Assembly (NCBI GenBank): GCA_003486385.1
Contig: DNFT01000036.1
Span: forward strand, 1 to 23,436
DNA: 23,436 nucleotides
Source: Eubacterium sp.
Lineage (GTDB): Bacteria > Bacillota > Clostridia > Lachnospirales > Lachnospiraceae
Direction: 5' to 3'
Positions 1 to 8,597 of this stretch are shown piece by piece (positions within the stretch are counted from its first letter, which is position 1; each line of letters begins with the position of its first letter). A program made the translations under genes and the position numbers. Below the pieces are notes generated by a model. It saw only the letters and a list, made by a program, of their open reading frames with translations. It did no database searches and was not told the origin of the DNA.

Positions 1-20
1 TGTTTTGACCCCAACATCAT
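1..20 (+). repeat. Dispersed intergenic hairpin motif, copy A (cut by window edge)
   Basis: Begins TGTTTTGACCCCAACATCAT. The same motif recurs at 7065-7086, 22587-22607 and, in part, 23229-23244, always between genes. Complete copies can fold through GATGTT pairing with AACATC. This copy is truncated by the start of the window, and it is in the opposite orientation to the other three. Its function is unknown. A small repetitive element is the plainest reading. Confidence 0.55.
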
Positions 21-80
21 ATCAGTTACATTATATGAAAACATGAGACAAAATACAAATAAAAAAAAGATAAATTACTT

Positions 81-335
81 TTATTCACGTCTTGATATCT
101 CATCCCCACTCTGTTTACACCTTGCCTTGTCAATGTACATGTTCTCGTCTGCCTGCTTTACTATCTCCCTTGCATTCCTGCCTTTACCACTGGAATAGCC
201 TACGGCACTTGAAATTCTGAATGCATTATCCGTTCTCACCTCAGACATTCTCCTTCTCACCGCTTCGACCATATCCTTCGCCTGCTCATCACCTGCATTA
301 TCCATTATCATAACGAATTCATCGCCTCCATTAGG
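81..335 (-). pseudogene. GGDEF (diguanylate cyclase) domain remnant
   Basis: The reading frame carries the signature GGDEF at 315-329, followed by a C-terminal half resembling the family: a SSAVGYSSGKG strand and a KQADENMYIDKAR helix. Diguanylate cyclases make the second messenger c-di-GMP, using this loop as the active site. Here the frame meets a TAG stop (336-338) two codons before the motif. The roughly 80 residues of the domain that normally precede GGDEF, and any sensor domain, are therefore missing. The first methionine (311) lies after the motif. I infer a decayed fragment with no enzymatic function. It may be a relic of a longer sensor gene whose 5' part was replaced by the sequence leading to the MATE gene at 380. 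Confidence 0.7.
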
Positions 336-379
336 CTAAATTAACTATATGTTCCTATACCGGCATTTCCACCTTCCCA

Positions 380-1741
380 CTATAAATTATCTGTTGAATA
401 ATATTGTGTTCTTCTATTTTTTAATACCTTTTTTACATGAAAATATGCCGGTATAAGGAATGCATCCGCGAATATCCAGGCAATCGGGCTTCCGAGGCAT
501 ACTCCGGTAAAGCCTATCATAGGAACAAGAACGAAGCCCGCAAGCGACCTTGCAACCATCTCAAGCACCCCCGCCAATATCGCAAACGAGGCGAAGCCCA
601 TTCCCTGAATAAGGAATCTCACAATGTTTACAAGCGCAAGCGGAAAATAGAACGCCGTATTCCATATAAGGAACTGTCTTACCTGATATATTATCTCCTG
701 TTCGCTGCCATCGACAAAGAGCTGTGCCAGAAGACCGCCTCCGAATACCGCTGTCAGTACCGCTATAACAGCATATACCGCACCTAACAGCACGCATGAA
801 GCAAGTCCATTATCAAGGCGGTCAAGCTTTCCTGCACCGACATTCTGTCCTCCGTAGGTTGCCATCGTTGACCCCATCGCATCATAAGGGCATGCAAGGA
901 AATTACATACCTTTCCGGCTGCCGTAACCGCCGCAACCGCTGATGAACCAAGAGTATTCGTTGCCGTCTGCAATATAACGCTTCCTATCGCTGTTATGGA
1001 ATACTGAAGTCCCATCGGCACACCCATCGCGCAGAGCGAACCCATCATGTGGGCATTGACAGCCCACTCATCCTTCCGGATATGGAGTATATCGAACTTC
1101 TTTATCATGTACCACAGACAGCCCACACCTGCCACTACCTGCGCTATCGCGGTTGCCCACGCAGCTCCGGCAACACCCAGCTTCAGTACAATTATAAAGA
1201 ACAGGTCAAGTCCTATATTGACAATCGAAGAAATGACAAGAAAGATAACCGGTGTCCTGCTGTCGCCAAGCGCTCTTATAACTCCGGACACAATATTGTA
1301 CAGGAACGTAAACGGTATTGCGGCAAATATAATCACAATATACTGATATGAAAAATCAATTATATCATCAGGTGTCCTCATAAGCTCCAATATCTGTCTG
1401 CACAGCACTACGGTCACTAATGTGAGAACCACCGAAAAAGCTATTCCAAGCCATGCACAGTTGGCCACATATTTTCTCATTCCCTTATAGTCACCTGCGC
1501 CGAATTTGTGTGCAACCGGAATCGAAAAGCCATTGCACACACCCATACAGAAGCCGATAACAAGGAAATTGACTGAACCCGTAGCGCCTACACCTGCAAG
1601 CTCGTCAACGCCCAAAAAGCGTCCCACAATAACCGTGTCCACCAGATTATAAAACTGCTGAAACAAAAATCCGAAAAGAAGAGGCAGAGCAAAACCCACA
1701 ATCAGCTTCATTGGATTTCCCTTTGTCATATCCTTCGTCAT
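380..1741 (-). CDS. MATE family efflux transporter
   Basis: A 453-residue polytopic membrane protein of the multidrug and toxic compound extrusion (MATE/DinF-NorM) family. Members export cationic drugs or metabolites in exchange for Na+ or H+. The N-terminal MTKGNPMKLIVGFALPLL and the following LVDTVIVGRFLG are typical of the first helix and loop of Clostridia MATE proteins. About 12 hydrophobic segments follow, in two six-helix halves. Length fits the family. The start is supported by AAGGAG about 9 bases upstream. The next gene upstream is a chemoreceptor on the same strand, 35 bases away, so co-transcription is possible. A second, distinct MATE protein lies at 3380-4780. The substrate cannot be told from the sequence. 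Confidence 0.9.
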   Translation of the reverse strand: MTKDMTKGNPMKLIVGFALPLLFGFLFQQFYNLVDTVIVGRFLGVDELAGVGATGSVNFLVIGFCMGVCNGFSIPVAHKFGAGDYKGMRKYVANCAWLGIAFSVVLTLVTVVLCRQILELMRTPDDIIDFSYQYIVIIFAAIPFTFLYNIVSGVIRALGDSRTPVIFLVISSIVNIGLDLFFIIVLKLGVAGAAWATAIAQVVAGVGCLWYMIKKFDILHIRKDEWAVNAHMMGSLCAMGVPMGLQYSITAIGSVILQTATNTLGSSAVAAVTAAGKVCNFLACPYDAMGSTMATYGGQNVGAGKLDRLDNGLASCVLLGAVYAVIAVLTAVFGGGLLAQLFVDGSEQEIIYQVRQFLIWNTAFYFPLALVNIVRFLIQGMGFASFAILAGVLEMVARSLAGFVLVPMIGFTGVCLGSPIAWIFADAFLIPAYFHVKKVLKNRRTQYYSTDNL

Positions 1742-1776
1742 CTCAAAAATCTCCTTAATTTATAATAAATACCCTT

Positions 1777-3267
1777 TTACATTAATTCTTCAGCTTCATC
1801 TGATGTATTTTTTATATGATTTACAGCAGCCTTAACCTGCTGTACAAATTCAAGATTCTTCTGACTCTGCTCATATACCTGCTCAGCACTCACCGTAACC
1901 TCCTCGGTAACAGCCGACAACTGGGATATATTCTCGACAATCTTATTGTTAGACTCAGAAAGCCCGTTCACCTGCTTGTTGACATCATCGACATGACCTA
2001 TAAGCTTCTCCATATTCTCATTAAGACTCTTAAATGATTCACTTGCTGTCTCAATCTTCCCGCTCTGCACGCCTGCCGCTGCTATCGTTCCCTTAACCGA
2101 CTCAGCGACCTCATTGGCATCAGTGCTCAGTTCATTGGCAATTCTTGTAATGTCCTCGGTCGATTTTTTGGTCTGCTCCGCCAACTGTCTTATCTGCTCT
2201 GCGACAACCGCAAAGCCCCTTCCGGCATCCCCGGCACGGGCGCTCTCAATAGATGCATTGAGTGCAAGAAGGTTGGTCTGACCCGATATGTTAAGAATCA
2301 TTCCCGCAATCTTTCCCACCTCTTCCGTTCTCTCCTGAAGCTTACGCATAGCCTCGCTGACCGTCTCGTTGGTCATGGCAATATCAGCCGACTGTGTCTT
2401 AAGCTCCTCCATAAGCTCCATGTTCATCTTCACGCTCTTATTGGAATCCTCTGCAAGCTTCACCATCTCCTCAGAAGTCCTGCTCGTCTGTGTTATTGCA
2501 GCATTGATGACGGATGTCATGTTGTTCTGCTCCTGAATGCTTGCGGCAGTATTATTCGTTGCGGCAGTGATGTCCTTCATGCTGCCTGCGACGCTCTGTG
2601 TGCTTTCTAAAAGCTCATCCATAAGCTCGGTACTCTTAGCTGTATCTGCATTGACACTCTTTGATATATCCATAACCTTGTTTAAAAAACTCTTAAGATT
2701 GTTCTGCTCCTCCGTCGTGGCGCCCATGGCATCATCATTAAAAGCAATTATTATCTTCCCTACATTAAGAATGGCTATACCGATAAATACAGTTAATATG
2801 ATTTCACAAAAGCCGCTGACATTCATGACAAATACGCCTTTTTTTATATGTACCGCAGTCACGATGGCATACAGAACTGCCATTCCCACTGCCGTCTTTG
2901 TAAGTCCCTTCTTATCAAAATATGGAATCTGAAGCAAAAATATTGCAATGATTGCAAAGCTTATAAAACGTGCATCCGACTGAACTCCTACAAGAAGGAA
3001 CTCAATCCCTACTTCATAAGTTGCAATTATCTTAAGCCGCTTCGTTGCCCTGTTACGCATGTAAATAACCGTATTAGCAATTGTGAATGCTGCCATCACC
3101 ACGGTATTACCATATACAGTCATGGCTGAAATACTGCTCATAACCATCTTAAGCCACAGATATACAATAAATGAGCCTCCAAGAACTACTGTTGCAATAA
3201 TATAGAACCTGTTCATCCTTCTGTATCTCTCTGTCATGTCATTATACCTGTACTTCTTAACTTCCAT
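1777..3267 (-). CDS. Methyl-accepting chemotaxis protein with membrane-embedded sensor
   Basis: A chemoreceptor of 496 residues. The N-terminal third (about residues 15-180) consists of about six hydrophobic segments with very short loops. There is no recognisable periplasmic ligand domain and no clear HAMP. The rest is a cytoplasmic MCP signalling coiled coil whose conserved hairpin tip reads QTNLLALNASIESARAGD, followed by AGRGFAVVAEQIRQLAEQT, the CheA/CheW contact region. The sensory input is therefore probably in or near the membrane (lipophilic ligands, energy state or membrane condition); this is inference. I chose the ATG at 3267 because GGGAGG sits 7 bases upstream; a TTG five codons earlier overlaps that site. 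The gene precedes the MATE gene on the same strand. Confidence 0.88.
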   Translation of the reverse strand: MEVKKYRYNDMTERYRRMNRFYIIATVVLGGSFIVYLWLKMVMSSISAMTVYGNTVVMAAFTIANTVIYMRNRATKRLKIIATYEVGIEFLLVGVQSDARFISFAIIAIFLLQIPYFDKKGLTKTAVGMAVLYAIVTAVHIKKGVFVMNVSGFCEIILTVFIGIAILNVGKIIIAFNDDAMGATTEEQNNLKSFLNKVMDISKSVNADTAKSTELMDELLESTQSVAGSMKDITAATNNTAASIQEQNNMTSVINAAITQTSRTSEEMVKLAEDSNKSVKMNMELMEELKTQSADIAMTNETVSEAMRKLQERTEEVGKIAGMILNISGQTNLLALNASIESARAGDAGRGFAVVAEQIRQLAEQTKKSTEDITRIANELSTDANEVAESVKGTIAAAGVQSGKIETASESFKSLNENMEKLIGHVDDVNKQVNGLSESNNKIVENISQLSAVTEEVTVSAEQVYEQSQKNLEFVQQVKAAVNHIKNTSDEAEELM

Positions 3268-3379
3268 CGCAAACCCTCCCAAGTTATATTTTATAGTGTC
3301 TTATTTTTATAGTACTTTAGTTACATTGTAGATTATAATTCAAACTTAATCCTTTTTCCAGAACTTTTATAAATCTTCC

Positions 3380-4780
3380 TCATTTTTTTTTCTGATTATT
3401 TGCCTGTTTCCGCACAGCACTTTTCCAGGCAGCAATGCCAAGCTTCTTCCTGACAATAATATAGCACATGACCTGAAAAACTATGGTAACAAACCATGAC
3501 GCTGGGTAGGATATGAACAGTATGTCAATTGAGCGATGAAACGGAAATACTCCATATATCCATACCAGCCTTGTTCCGACCGTTCCTGCAACCGAAAGAA
3601 GCATCGGAACAGTAGAATATCCCATGCCACGGAGCGCCCCCGGGAAAAGATCCATTATGCCGCACAGAAAATATGTAATAGTCGTAAATCTCAGAACCTC
3701 CATACCCGCCTTAACAACCTCAGCTTCATCCGTATATATCCACAGAAGCTTATTTCCAAAAAAATAAGCGTTGCAGCCTAACGTGAGCGCTACCGTCATT
3801 GACAGACCAATGCACTCTAACAGAACCATTGTCATCCTCTTATAATTTCCGACACCGAAATTCTGGCTTGTGAAGCTCATGCATGCCTGTGTAACGGAAT
3901 TGACCGATGCAAACAGAAAACCGAATATATTATTAGCCGCAGTGTACCCCGCCATCGCTATTGAGCCGAACGAATTTACCGATGACTGCAAGAGCACATT
4001 GGAAAAATTGATTACCATGCTCTGTATTCCCGCAGGTATTCCCACCTGACAGATCTGCTTAATATACACCCATCTCAGCTTAAGCTTGGAGAACCTGAGC
4101 TGATAGCTGCTGTCCGTCCTGTATAGACAGATAAGCACAAGAACACATGAGATTATCTGCGATACCACCGTCGCGATGGCAACTCCTGCCACGCCAAGAT
4201 GAAATACCGTTACAAGGAAGATATTAAGACCCGCATTTACAACTCCCGCTATGACAAGAAAGAAAAGAGGTCTTTTCGTATCGCCCACGGCTCTCAATAT
4301 GGAAGCTCCATAGTTATACATCATGAAAAAAGGCATTCCCACAAAATATATTCTCATATAAAGTGTTGACTGGTCTATGACATCATCGGGTGTATCCATC
4401 AGCTCCAGCGCACCTCTTGCAAATATAAGCCCGACGAACACCATGACCACTCCGCTTATGAGTGCCAGTGCCATCGCACTGTGCACTGTCTCAGACATCT
4501 CCTTATCGCGCCCTGCTGCATAAAAGCGGGCTGCAATTACATTAGCCCCCAGTGATATACCTATAAAAAGGTTGATAAATAAGTTAATCAGGGAGGTTGT
4601 GGAACCCACAGCGGCAAGTGCCTGGCTTCCAGTAAATTTTCCAACTACAATTATATCGACCGCATTGAACATAAGCTGTAATATTCCGGACAACATGAGC
4701 GGAAGTGAAAACGATATCAGCTTATCAAGCAAAGTGCCGTTGCACATATCTATCTCATATCTTTTACTATTGTTTCCCAT
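3380..4780 (-). CDS. MATE family efflux transporter (second copy)
   Basis: A 466-residue MATE-type exporter. It opens MGNNSKRYEIDMCNGTLLDK, then LISFSLPLMLSGILQLMFNAVDI and VVGKFTG, the usual first helix and loop. About 12 membrane helices follow. A frame extends 30 codons further upstream, but the ATG at 4780 has AAAGGA 6-7 bases before it and matches the family's usual N-terminus, so the extension is rejected. It is only distantly similar to the 380-1741 protein, so the pair is not a recent tandem duplication. Substrate unknown. Confidence 0.9.
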   Translation of the reverse strand: MGNNSKRYEIDMCNGTLLDKLISFSLPLMLSGILQLMFNAVDIIVVGKFTGSQALAAVGSTTSLINLFINLFIGISLGANVIAARFYAAGRDKEMSETVHSAMALALISGVVMVFVGLIFARGALELMDTPDDVIDQSTLYMRIYFVGMPFFMMYNYGASILRAVGDTKRPLFFLVIAGVVNAGLNIFLVTVFHLGVAGVAIATVVSQIISCVLVLICLYRTDSSYQLRFSKLKLRWVYIKQICQVGIPAGIQSMVINFSNVLLQSSVNSFGSIAMAGYTAANNIFGFLFASVNSVTQACMSFTSQNFGVGNYKRMTMVLLECIGLSMTVALTLGCNAYFFGNKLLWIYTDEAEVVKAGMEVLRFTTITYFLCGIMDLFPGALRGMGYSTVPMLLSVAGTVGTRLVWIYGVFPFHRSIDILFISYPASWFVTIVFQVMCYIIVRKKLGIAAWKSAVRKQANNQKKK

Positions 4781-5116
4781 AAAAATCCTTTCCGTTTCAT
4801 AACCAAGCATTACAGTATTATTATGATTCCATGCCCAAAAAGCGGAAATCCGATGCGAACCTGCCCGCATGAGGATTTTGACCTTAACGTCATGATTATA
4901 GAACTATTGTGCGTTTTGTCAATATTTTTTTATGCAGCCGCGCTTGTTGTATTCTAATGTCATGACACTGATTTAATCAGAAAAGGAAAGTATCTATGGA
5001 CAATGAACAGGCATTTTCCACAGATACTTTCCTTATTATTAAGTTATTTTATTTCCGCATCCAAAGCATTTTGTTTTTATGCTTATTTTCTTAAGCCATG
5101 CTTTTGGCGCAGTCAG
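4781..5116. other. Intergenic region between MATE and MCP genes
   Basis: 336 bases with no convincing gene. It contains a long hairpin (4983-5034, listed separately), a small palindrome CTGATTTAATCAG at 4968-4980, and AT-rich DNA that presumably includes the promoter of the MATE gene. Frames crossing it lack ribosome binding sites or family resemblance. Confidence 0.5.
4983..5034 (-). terminator. Long hairpin, probable terminator of the upstream chemoreceptor gene
   Basis: The arms at 4983-4999 and 5018-5034 pair over 17 positions with one G-U wobble, around an 18-base loop. Read on the minus strand the second arm ends in CTTTCCTTTTCT, a T-rich tail, 83 bases past the stop of the MCP gene. 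The plus-strand side also ends in T-rich DNA. The loop is longer than in a textbook intrinsic terminator. Confidence 0.55.
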
Positions 5117-6898
5117 TTAAATTTTAAATACCCCAATCTCCTCCATGAGCTTCTTCGCTGTCTCGTCACATCTTTCCACCTCGGCAGTAACACTATCAGC
5201 CTCAGCCTTGACATCAATCGTCTTCTGTGCAATATCTGTTGTGCCCTTAGCACCTTCGTTGGTCGCCGTGGCGATTCCGTCCATTGAGGAAAGCACACCA
5301 TCAATAGAGGCTAAAAGCTCCTCCGATGTAGCGCTGAAATCACCGATAAGCATATCAATATACTTGGCATCCTGATTATATGCATCCACAACCTTATCAA
5401 ACATATCATAGCTTGCAACAACATCCCCACCTACAAACTCAAGGAGCTGGCCGGCATCCTCTGAAAGTCTCTCAACCGAAGCCGTAACCGCCTCAGTAAC
5501 CTGCTGAATCTTAACAACAGCCTCCTTCGACTGCTCTGCAAGACCACCAATCTCTGTAGCTACAACCGCAAAGCCCCTGCCTGCATCGCCTGCACGCGCA
5601 GCTTCTATTGAAGCGTTAAGTGCAAGAAGATTTGTCTGGCTTGTAATCTCCATGATTGAGGATGACAGCACCTCTATCTGCTTAACAACTCCGGCATCCT
5701 CAAGTGCCTTTGTAAGACCCTCTCTTATACTTCTGTGTACCTCTGCGACATGCTCACGCTGCTTTCTCGCAGTAGTCTGTGCCTCGGAAGCGCGTTTGTG
5801 AATGTCTGCCGCCTGCTGTGCTCCTTCCTGTGAACGTGTTGCAATATTCTTTGCGGCTCCCTCAATCTCGTTAGCCATGCTCTTGACTGTATCCGATGAA
5901 GCAGCTGTCTCCTCCATGCCTGCCGCAAGCTCCTGTGTCGTAGCCGATACATCCTCAATATTTCCGGTGAGTGATAATACATTCGTCTTAACAGAATCCA
6001 CAACCTCGTCGATGGTACTGCTCTGCTCCTTCACCTCCAGTATAAGACCGCTGACCTGCTTCTTCATATTCTCAAGGTTCTCACTTAGTATTCCGAAGTC
6101 ATCCCTTCTGTTCTGAAGCTGCTTAGGAAGCTCCTGTGTAAAATCACCCCTTGTGATATTCCCTATATACCCAAGTGTGTGCCTAAATGATCTGCCTAGC
6201 TCTACAGCCATATATACGCAGACTGCAAGGACAATCACTACAAGTGCTCCGCCCATGCCTGCAATCCTGTTCATCGCAGACCTGGCATTCGCCTTCATAG
6301 CCTGTGCCTCATCGGCTACTGTGGTATTAATATAATCAATGTAATTACCTGTTCCGATTACCCACTCAAACGGTTCAAAGGATTTACTGTATGCTCTCTT
6401 AGGAGATGCTTCCGTCTCACCTGCCTTAGGGAACATATAATCAACATATCCTCCATCCGGATTCCTTCCGGCACTTATAATGTCCTTCATATATGAATTA
6501 CCGTTGGTATCCTTGGCATCCATACGGTTAGTGCCCTCAGTTGTATTTCCAAGAAGAACCACATTAACACCCTCATAGGTATCTGCCCAGAAATAACCGC
6601 CGTCACCATATCTTAGATCACGAAGAAGGCTCGCACCCATCTCCTTTGCCTTGTCAAGAGAATACTCTCCTCTCTCATAGCCCTCGTATACCTCATTCAG
6701 AAGAGAAATCGCACTGTCAACCTGATTCTTGATATTCTCATCATAGTCCGATTCAATGCTCGCACGAAGAACCATCTCAGAACCCATCTCCATCTCTGAG
6801 ATATGCGTTTCTGCCAGCAATACAATGGCAAGCGTGCCTACAAGGGTAATTAATGCAAGCAGTATCATCTTAACGCGTACACTTAAGTTTTTCATCAC
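5117..6898 (-). CDS. Methyl-accepting chemotaxis protein, single Cache sensor
   Basis: A 593-residue chemoreceptor. Order of parts: a TM helix near residues 9-29; an extracellular single Cache domain (about 30-205) with the family's YFWADTYEGV and a FEPFEWVIGTGNYID close; a second TM near 214-232; a HAMP segment; then a long MCP signalling domain with the tip QTNLLALNASIEAARAGD and AGRGFAVVATEIGGLAEQS. Such sCache_2 domains usually sense small organic acids or similar solutes, but the ligand is not readable here. AGGAG lies 9 bases before GTG (6898) and 12 before the adjacent ATG (6895), so either may start translation. The downstream hairpin at 4983-5034 probably ends the transcript. Confidence 0.92.
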   Translation of the reverse strand: MMKNLSVRVKMILLALITLVGTLAIVLLAETHISEMEMGSEMVLRASIESDYDENIKNQVDSAISLLNEVYEGYERGEYSLDKAKEMGASLLRDLRYGDGGYFWADTYEGVNVVLLGNTTEGTNRMDAKDTNGNSYMKDIISAGRNPDGGYVDYMFPKAGETEASPKRAYSKSFEPFEWVIGTGNYIDYINTTVADEAQAMKANARSAMNRIAGMGGALVVIVLAVCVYMAVELGRSFRHTLGYIGNITRGDFTQELPKQLQNRRDDFGILSENLENMKKQVSGLILEVKEQSSTIDEVVDSVKTNVLSLTGNIEDVSATTQELAAGMEETAASSDTVKSMANEIEGAAKNIATRSQEGAQQAADIHKRASEAQTTARKQREHVAEVHRSIREGLTKALEDAGVVKQIEVLSSSIMEITSQTNLLALNASIEAARAGDAGRGFAVVATEIGGLAEQSKEAVVKIQQVTEAVTASVERLSEDAGQLLEFVGGDVVASYDMFDKVVDAYNQDAKYIDMLIGDFSATSEELLASIDGVLSSMDGIATATNEGAKGTTDIAQKTIDVKAEADSVTAEVERCDETAKKLMEEIGVFKI

Positions 6899-6955
6899 TA
6901 CAGTCCACTCCTTTTGTATTTTTTTATTATTTTATGTTTTTGTAAGTATAATCTG

Positions 6956-6984
6956 ATTATACTACTTTTTTATTTGAATGTGTA
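6956..6984 (-). promoter_or_regulatory. Putative promoter and palindrome upstream of the Cache chemoreceptor
   Basis: On the minus strand TACACA (6979-6984) is followed after 17 bases by a perfect TATAAT (6956-6961). The -10 element is part of a 17-base palindrome, GTATAAT-CTG-ATTATAC (6946-6962), which could be an operator over the promoter. No flagellar-type sigma element was recognised. Confidence 0.4.
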
Positions 6985-7064
6985 GTACTAATTTACAAAA
7001 CGGAATTTTTTTTGAAATTTCAGTCTAAACCCTTTTATGTAAAAATAATAGGTAATCGTAAAAC

Positions 7065-7086
7065 ATGATGTTGGGGACAAAACATC
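7065..7086 (-). repeat. Dispersed intergenic hairpin motif, copy B
   Basis: ATGATGTTGGGGACAAAACATC. GATGTT and AACATC can pair around an 8-base loop. It lies 35 bases past the stop of the bile salt hydrolase gene and matches copies at 1-20, 22587-22607 and 23229-23244. Function unknown. Confidence 0.55.
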
Positions 7087-7120
7087 CATCTACATCTGCA
7101 TGCAATTACCTATTACCAGA

Positions 7121-8095
7121 TTAGTTTACATAATTTATCTTCATCTTCTCATCAAGAGGATATCTGACAAGCTCTCTTCCATCAAGCTTCTCCCTATTCA
7201 GGTCAACGGCATTTATGCTGTGATTGTCGTAGGTCGTGTAATAATATATGCCCTTCGTCGCATTGCAGCATGAGGTGTATATCGTTATCTCATACTTGCC
7301 CTCAGCCACCTTACAGCAGCCTCTCTGCTGGTCAACACTTCCGAGAATATGAAAAAACTGGCTCACGCTCTCCTCCTCGCCATCTCCCGAGACGGAATTG
7401 AGCTTCGTGTATGCCACCCTCGCAAATCTCGACGCAGACGATAAATCTCCGGGAAGTCCCAGCGCTCCCATTCCCCTGCTATAGGTTTTAAGCCCAATCT
7501 TGTCAGAGAATGTGTTCTGCGGCTGCTCCGGCGAGAGTGCCATATAGTTGTTCAGCATGAACATCTGCATCTCAAACGGCGGATTGTTCGTGAGCACTCC
7601 GACCGGATTGTCATAAACCTGAAGTCCCGAAGCTGTGCATTCAACAGTGACTGCCTCCTCCTTATCCGCAATCAGCCAGTGAAGCTGTGCCGCTGGAAAA
7701 TGCTCGTTAAAGGTTGTCCCCACAAGGTTCATTCTTCCAAGGCGCTCCCTCGCCTGCGCCACGCTGCCGCACTGCGCGAGTATCCACGGAATAAACTCAA
7801 ACTGAGCCACATTCTCGCGCCCCTCTGATACCTCCTGATACTTCGCATTCCCGACAAAGTTAAGACCTGCCATTCCAAGCCCCTTCTCATTTACCGCATC
7901 ATAATAGAGCGGATATCCGTCCGCAACATGAGCCATGCCGACTATGGCATAATGACTCTCAAGCTTTCCCTCATGCCTGAAATCAAACACATAATTGCGG
8001 GGAGTAACCGTCACATCATCCCCGTATGAAAATTCATAGTCTAAGGTTCTTCCGAAGTAAAAATCTTTTGTCTTATAGGTCGCTGCTGTGCACAT
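7121..8095 (-). CDS. bsh: Choloylglycine hydrolase (bile salt hydrolase)
   Basis: An Ntn-hydrolase of 324 residues that cleaves glycine or taurine from conjugated bile salts; the same family holds penicillin V acylases. After removal of Met1 the catalytic nucleophile would be Cys2 (MCTAATYKTKDFYFGRTLDY). Arg16, Asp19, Asn79 (AGLNF), the LTNNP motif at 168-172 and Arg223 (SRFARVAY) are where active-site residues of the family fall. Length matches known enzymes. There is no signal peptide, so it is cytoplasmic. AGAGG sits 8 bases before the ATG. It stands alone between the MCP gene and the repeat that starts the CRISPR locus. It implies a bile-exposed gut habitat. Preference for glyco- or tauro-conjugates cannot be read from sequence. 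Confidence 0.93.
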   Translation of the reverse strand: MCTAATYKTKDFYFGRTLDYEFSYGDDVTVTPRNYVFDFRHEGKLESHYAIVGMAHVADGYPLYYDAVNEKGLGMAGLNFVGNAKYQEVSEGRENVAQFEFIPWILAQCGSVAQARERLGRMNLVGTTFNEHFPAAQLHWLIADKEEAVTVECTASGLQVYDNPVGVLTNNPPFEMQMFMLNNYMALSPEQPQNTFSDKIGLKTYSRGMGALGLPGDLSSASRFARVAYTKLNSVSGDGEEESVSQFFHILGSVDQQRGCCKVAEGKYEITIYTSCCNATKGIYYYTTYDNHSINAVDLNREKLDGRELVRYPLDEKMKINYVN

Positions 8096-8246
8096 GGACT
8101 GTACCTCTTTTCTTCATTATTATATGGTTATATGGGTTAAACAACAAATGAGACATATTTTGTCACTTAACTCATTATATTACTATATGCAGATACTGCA
8201 AAGTATATTTTGCCATTAGTATGTATGTTTTATTTTCCTCTATGCC

Positions 8247-8596
8247 CCATTATATATTTTATCCCCATCTTCTCCTTTTTTATTACTGTCCAGCATAAAA
8301 CCCGCTTACCCTCCATGGGTTTATTCCTCTCATTTTTCCTTCAAAAACCCTTCCCGCCGCCAAGCTGCCACCGCCCATGGGTATAAAGACCACTTTTTCA
8401 TTTTCTTGCCCTTAAAATGCTCGAAATAAGGCAATTCGTGGGCATAGGAAGCAAAAATACGGCTTGTATGCCCACGTGCCACCCATAATCAGAGTGAAAA
8501 AGGGCATACAGCCGTATTTTATTGATTTTATACCCACGCGTACTGCAGGCAACAGTATGCAGCTTGAAGGTGAAGCTTTCAAGCCTTGCACTTTGA
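8247..8596. repeat. Left copy of the long direct repeat flanking the CRISPR-cas12a locus
   Basis: About 350 bp nearly identical, in the same orientation, to 14274-14678. Internal pairing is strong: AAAATACGGCTTGTATGCCC (8455-8474) with GGGCATACAGCCGTATTTT (8502-8520); a TTGCCTTA/TAAGGGCAA-type hairpin near 8407-8435; an outer TGGGTATAAA/TTTATACCCA pair (8389 and 8526 regions); and a GCTTGAA/TTCAAGC hairpin near the right edge. It ends at CACTTTGA, where the truncated last CRISPR repeat begins at once. No transposase and no terminal inverted repeats are visible. It also covers most of the gap between bsh and the array; the remaining 8096-8246 is AT-rich promoter-like DNA of bsh. Confidence 0.85.
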
Positions 8597-8597
8597 A

